A DNA stretch of 64,000 nucleotides. It comes from Paenalicyclobacillus mengziensis. GTDB lineage: Bacteria; Bacillota; Bacilli; Alicyclobacillales; Alicyclobacillaceae. The DNA is taken from contig NZ_CP071182.1 in the NCBI RefSeq assembly GCF_017298635.1, positions 4,068,001 through 4,132,000 on the forward strand, in the 5' to 3' direction. The position numbers and the translations under genes are program-made. Position 1 is the first letter of the stretch; each line of letters begins with the position of its first letter. This document shows positions 61,353 through 64,000 of the stretch, piece after piece. Under the pieces are notes generated by a model that was not told the DNA's origin, made no database searches, and saw only the letters and a program-made list of their open reading frames with translations.

Positions 61353-61383
61353 TTGACAATAGCATATCACAATGATATATCAT
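61353..61383 (+). promoter_or_regulatory. padR promoter with overlapping palindrome
   Basis: TTGACA (61353-61358), 17 bases, TATATC (61376-61381). The perfect palindrome ATGATATATCAT (61372-61383) covers the -10 box, the expected place for PadR autoregulation and control of the divergent SDR gene. Confidence 0.65.
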
Positions 61384-61406
61384 TATTTTGCTGCGAGGTG
61401 AAAAGT

Positions 61407-61949
61407 ATGTACGAACTTATTATTCTTGGCTTTCTTATGCGATCTGTCTCACATGGGTACCGGATCGCAAAAATCATTAATGACATGATTGGACCGTACG
61501 CCAAAGTAAGCAGCGGCCGCCTGTATCCATTATTTGACAAGTTGGCGCAAGATGGGTTCATCGCAATGGTTCAGGGAGATGAAGATGCGACTCGTCAACG
61601 CCAGTACGAAATCACTGAGAAAGGGCGACAGCGGTTCCATCAACTCATGATGGACACGAGCACCAATCTCGGTGAATACCGGAAGTTATTCGGGTTCAAG
61701 TTCGTTTTTATTGATTTGTTACTTCCCGACGAGCAATTGTATTTACTCGATCATTTCATGAACTACTGCCAAACCCACATTTTTTACATCAACTCGGAAA
61801 TCGAAGATTTGAAGTCTCGTGAATCAGAGATCGGTGTCAACATGTGGGCGTCGCTGGCTATCATGGAACAAACGAAGTCACAGTGGCAATTGGAACTTCA
61901 ATGGGCAACCAAATCTCGAGAACAACTCAAACTGAAGAACTCAAATTAA
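61407..61949 (+). CDS. PadR-family transcriptional regulator
   Basis: A 180-residue PadR regulator (subfamily with a C-terminal helical domain). It has the N-terminal winged helix (MYELIILGFLMRSVSHGYRIAK, SGRLYPLFDKLAQDGFI, and the REYEIT-like QRQYEITEKGRQRF) and a C-terminal coil. The ATG at 61407 follows GCGAGGTG; a longer frame to 61332 has no site. It is followed after 15 bases by the drug exporter, so the pair resembles known PadR-exporter modules in which a toxic ligand lifts repression. Confidence 0.9.
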   Translation: MYELIILGFLMRSVSHGYRIAKIINDMIGPYAKVSSGRLYPLFDKLAQDGFIAMVQGDEDATRQRQYEITEKGRQRFHQLMMDTSTNLGEYRKLFGFKFVFIDLLLPDEQLYLLDHFMNYCQTHIFYINSEIEDLKSRESEIGVNMWASLAIMEQTKSQWQLELQWATKSREQLKLKNSN

Positions 61950-61964
61950 AGAGGATGTGAACTT

Positions 61965-63572
61965 GTGAATCATCAATCGAAGTCCCACAAATGGTGGGCT
62001 TTAGCAGCCGTTTGCTTTGGATTGTTTATGGCACTTTTGGACGTGACCATCGTTAACGTTGCACTGCCCACCATTCAAAAGAGCCTGAATGCACCGTTCT
62101 CTGATCTCGAATGGGTCATCGACGCCTATGCGCTTTCGTTCGCAGTTGTGTTAATCACGTCATCACGTCTTGGGGATATTATCGGCCGTAAGAAAGTCTT
62201 TATCACAGGGCTTTCGATTTTTAGTCTAGGATCTCTTTTATGCGCCCTATCCGGTGATTTTACGTTTGGAGGATTGGCACATATCACCACGCTCAATCTC
62301 GCCCGTGCCTTTCAGGGTCTAGGTGCCTCTGCGATGATGCCCTTGTCTCTGTCCATCATTTCCGCAGAATTCCACGGAAAAGAGCGAGGGACGGCATTTG
62401 GTATTTGGGGTGGCGTATCAGGGCTTGCCACTGCCATCGGACCTTTGGTCGGCGGTATACTGGTCGAAAAAGTAAACTGGCAGTCGATTTTCTATATCAA
62501 TGTTCCCATCGGGATGATAGGCATCGCACTCTCCATCTGGGCGATACATGAATCCAAAGAGGAACGTGCACCCCACTTTATCGACCTGTTTGGACTGATT
62601 ACGCTGACGATCAGCATGCTCTGTCTGGTGCTCGCTTTGATGCAAGGCAATAACAAGGGCTGGAGTTCATCGTACATCCTTACCTTATTTGTGGTTGCGG
62701 CGATTTTTCTTGTAGTCTTCATCGTTGGCGAGCTTCGAATCAAGAATCCGATGATCGATCCAAGGCTGTTTAAGAATCCAAGTTTTACAGGTTCTGCGAT
62801 TGCTGCATTTGTCCTAAGCGCAGGGCTGTACTCACTTTTCTTTTATTTGACCTTGTACCTACAAAACTTCCTCGGGTTTGATTCACTTCAAGCGGGACTT
62901 CGGACGTTACCCATGAGCGCATTGGTTTTAATCGGAGCCCCTCTGGCAGGAAAATTCACTGACAAGTTCGGTCCAAAGTGGTTTATCGTGACCGCACTTG
63001 CGTTACTGTCGCTTGCTGTCTTCTTAATGACCCGGATTTCTCCGACGGATACGCCCTCCGATTGGATTGTGCTACTTCCGGCATTCATCATTGCTGGCAT
63101 TGCTAACGGAATGGCAAATCCTCCACTGTCAACACTTGCCATGGGGACCGTTCACCCGTCAAAAATCGGAATGGCGTCAGGGGTCAGCAATGTTAGCCGT
63201 CAAATCGGCATCGCATTTGGCATTGCTTTTCTCGGGGCGATGCTTACCAACCGATATAATATCTACATTCATAATAAAATCGCCGCATTGAATGTTCCTG
63301 GATTACCTGCCGTTGCCAAGCAAAACATCATCACGGGAATCCAAAAAGCCGGAACGATTGCAGGAAGTTTGGGACTGGAAGGTAGTTCTTCTAAGGCGAA
63401 TCGGTACGCTCATGAAGCAATATTTCCGACCATTCAACACATTGCTCGAACCGCGTTTGTCAACGGGACGATTGATATTTTAATCATTGCAGGCTGCATT
63501 CTCGCAGTAGGTGCGGTTTTGTCAATTGTCCTTATTAGGGATAAAGACATGTTCCATATTCAACACGGTTGA
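61965..63572 (+). CDS. DHA2-family multidrug exporter (EmrB/QacA type)
   Basis: Drug:proton antiporter of 535 residues with about 14 membrane helices. It has LDVTIVNVALPTIQKSL at helix 1 (motif D1 of the DHA2 family), RLGDIIGRKKVF (motif A), RAFQGLGASAMMPL (motif B) and GIWGGVSGLATAIGPLVGGIL (motif C). The GTG at 61965 follows AAAGAGGATG. It would export toxic organic compounds. Co-transcribed with padR; a strong terminator follows. Confidence 0.93.
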   Translation: MNHQSKSHKWWALAAVCFGLFMALLDVTIVNVALPTIQKSLNAPFSDLEWVIDAYALSFAVVLITSSRLGDIIGRKKVFITGLSIFSLGSLLCALSGDFTFGGLAHITTLNLARAFQGLGASAMMPLSLSIISAEFHGKERGTAFGIWGGVSGLATAIGPLVGGILVEKVNWQSIFYINVPIGMIGIALSIWAIHESKEERAPHFIDLFGLITLTISMLCLVLALMQGNNKGWSSSYILTLFVVAAIFLVVFIVGELRIKNPMIDPRLFKNPSFTGSAIAAFVLSAGLYSLFFYLTLYLQNFLGFDSLQAGLRTLPMSALVLIGAPLAGKFTDKFGPKWFIVTALALLSLAVFLMTRISPTDTPSDWIVLLPAFIIAGIANGMANPPLSTLAMGTVHPSKIGMASGVSNVSRQIGIAFGIAFLGAMLTNRYNIYIHNKIAALNVPGLPAVAKQNIITGIQKAGTIAGSLGLEGSSSKANRYAHEAIFPTIQHIARTAFVNGTIDILIIAGCILAVGAVLSIVLIRDKDMFHIQHG

Positions 63573-63595
63573 AAGACCAACAATTAAGTCAAACC

Positions 63596-63636
63596 GCCAA
63601 AAGGGATTGCTAAACCGGCAATCCCTTTTGGCTTTC
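63596..63636 (+). terminator. Strong terminator of the padR-exporter operon
   Basis: Perfect 15-bp stem (63596-63610 with 63618-63632) and a 7-base loop, followed by TTTC. The stem also contains A4/T4 next to the GC core, giving a bidirectional shape. Confidence 0.85.
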
Positions 63637-63835
63637 AACAAATCAACTTGTTGTTACCCTGAAATAGAACTGTGCAACTCATGAAACGCTACTGCCATGA
63701 CCTACAGATTGCTGCACATTCCACGGCCTCTGAACACGGTCCGCAGACACCATGCTCATGCAATCCGCTTGCTTCCTGCTGATATGCCCCGTTGATATGC
63801 AATCAACGTAAATCATGTATAAAAAATCTTGGTCG

Positions 63836-64000
63836 CTAACTTTGTACCATCTCCACTCGAGGAGGCAAATCAACAACCCCTCCAGGAGTAACGACAACAC
63901 GCCGCCCAGCTTTAAACTTCATCACGACCTTTTTAACAAACCGGAAGCGCGGATCAAAATAGGTAATTGTAATGGTTGAACGGTCGGAAGTTGCCGTATA
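63836..64000 (-). CDS. C-terminal end of an unrecognised gene (runs off the window)
   Basis: An open frame enters from the right edge and ends at TAG 63838-63836, giving 54 C-terminal residues. It reads as beta-rich, for example STITITYFDPRFRFVKKVVM, then RRVVVTPGGVVDLPP. The family was not recognised. Kept as a probable gene because the frame is open to the window edge and the composition is protein-like, but the length is too short for certainty. Confidence 0.4.
   Translation of the reverse strand, partial: YTATSDRSTITITYFDPRFRFVKKVVMKFKAGRRVVVTPGGVVDLPPRVEMVQS

Overview
The window looks like chromosomal DNA of a spore-forming, aerobic, moderately GC-rich Firmicute, most likely Alicyclobacillus or a close relative. 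The reasons are spore-germination (Ger) proteins, tiny YjcZ-like membrane peptides, strong AGGAGG-type ribosome binding sites with frequent GTG/TTG starts, a cyo-type quinol oxidase, a DabAB inorganic-carbon system, and a gene set that fits cyclohexanecarboxyl-CoA formation, the starter of the omega-cyclohexyl fatty acids typical of Alicyclobacillus. The taxonomic call is inference; no rRNA or tRNA gene is visible.

Layout. 1-9971: a likely shikimate-to-cyclohexanecarboxyl-CoA cluster: a partial acyl-CoA ligase, an altered EPSP-synthase homologue, an Old-Yellow-Enzyme/dienoyl-CoA-type reductase, a FabL/ChcA-like SDR, an acyl-CoA dehydrogenase, an AMP ligase, an acyl carrier protein and an MFS carrier. 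10323-13212: two tandem tiny membrane peptides ending in a Gly-Ser-Cys-rich tail, facing an orphan fused YcaO (azoline-type) cyclodehydratase and a globin-like protein that seems to lack the haem-ligand histidine. 13438-17453: an APC permease, an IS-end relic, and a PAS sensor kinase split by one base in an A7 run. 17761-23454: cyoABCD, with cyoA cut by a 1.84-kb IS1182-like element flanked by a CTAG duplication. 24380-29398: a 2.5-kb direct tandem duplication carrying two oligopeptide-binding lipoproteins and decaying YjcZ-like peptides. 29540-37110: an APC permease, a CLC protein, a large lipoprotein, and a TetR gene divergent from a Cas2-fold-like/MarR/small-protein operon.

37242-46877 is a complete glucuronide route: EIIC-type permease and beta-glucuronidase, then uxaC-uxuA-uxuB-eda-kdgK, with a divergent LacI-family regulator and three copies of a 14-bp CG-centred operator that tie the promoters together. 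46929-50060: a secreted lipase-like protein, an M20 peptidase, a TRIC/UPF0126 membrane protein, and a small gene that carries a third copy of the TetR operator 14 kb from the regulator. 50369-54173: Ger proteins in a split, convergent arrangement. 54331-60316: an alpha/beta hydrolase and the DAB operon (dabB, dabA, DUF2294-like protein, and a carbonic-anhydrase-like protein without zinc ligands). 60592-63572: an SDR divergent from a PadR regulator and a DHA2 drug exporter. The window ends inside an unrecognised gene.

Starts were chosen from visible ribosome binding sites and remembered family N-termini. Family assignments are by motif recognition and have not been checked by database search.
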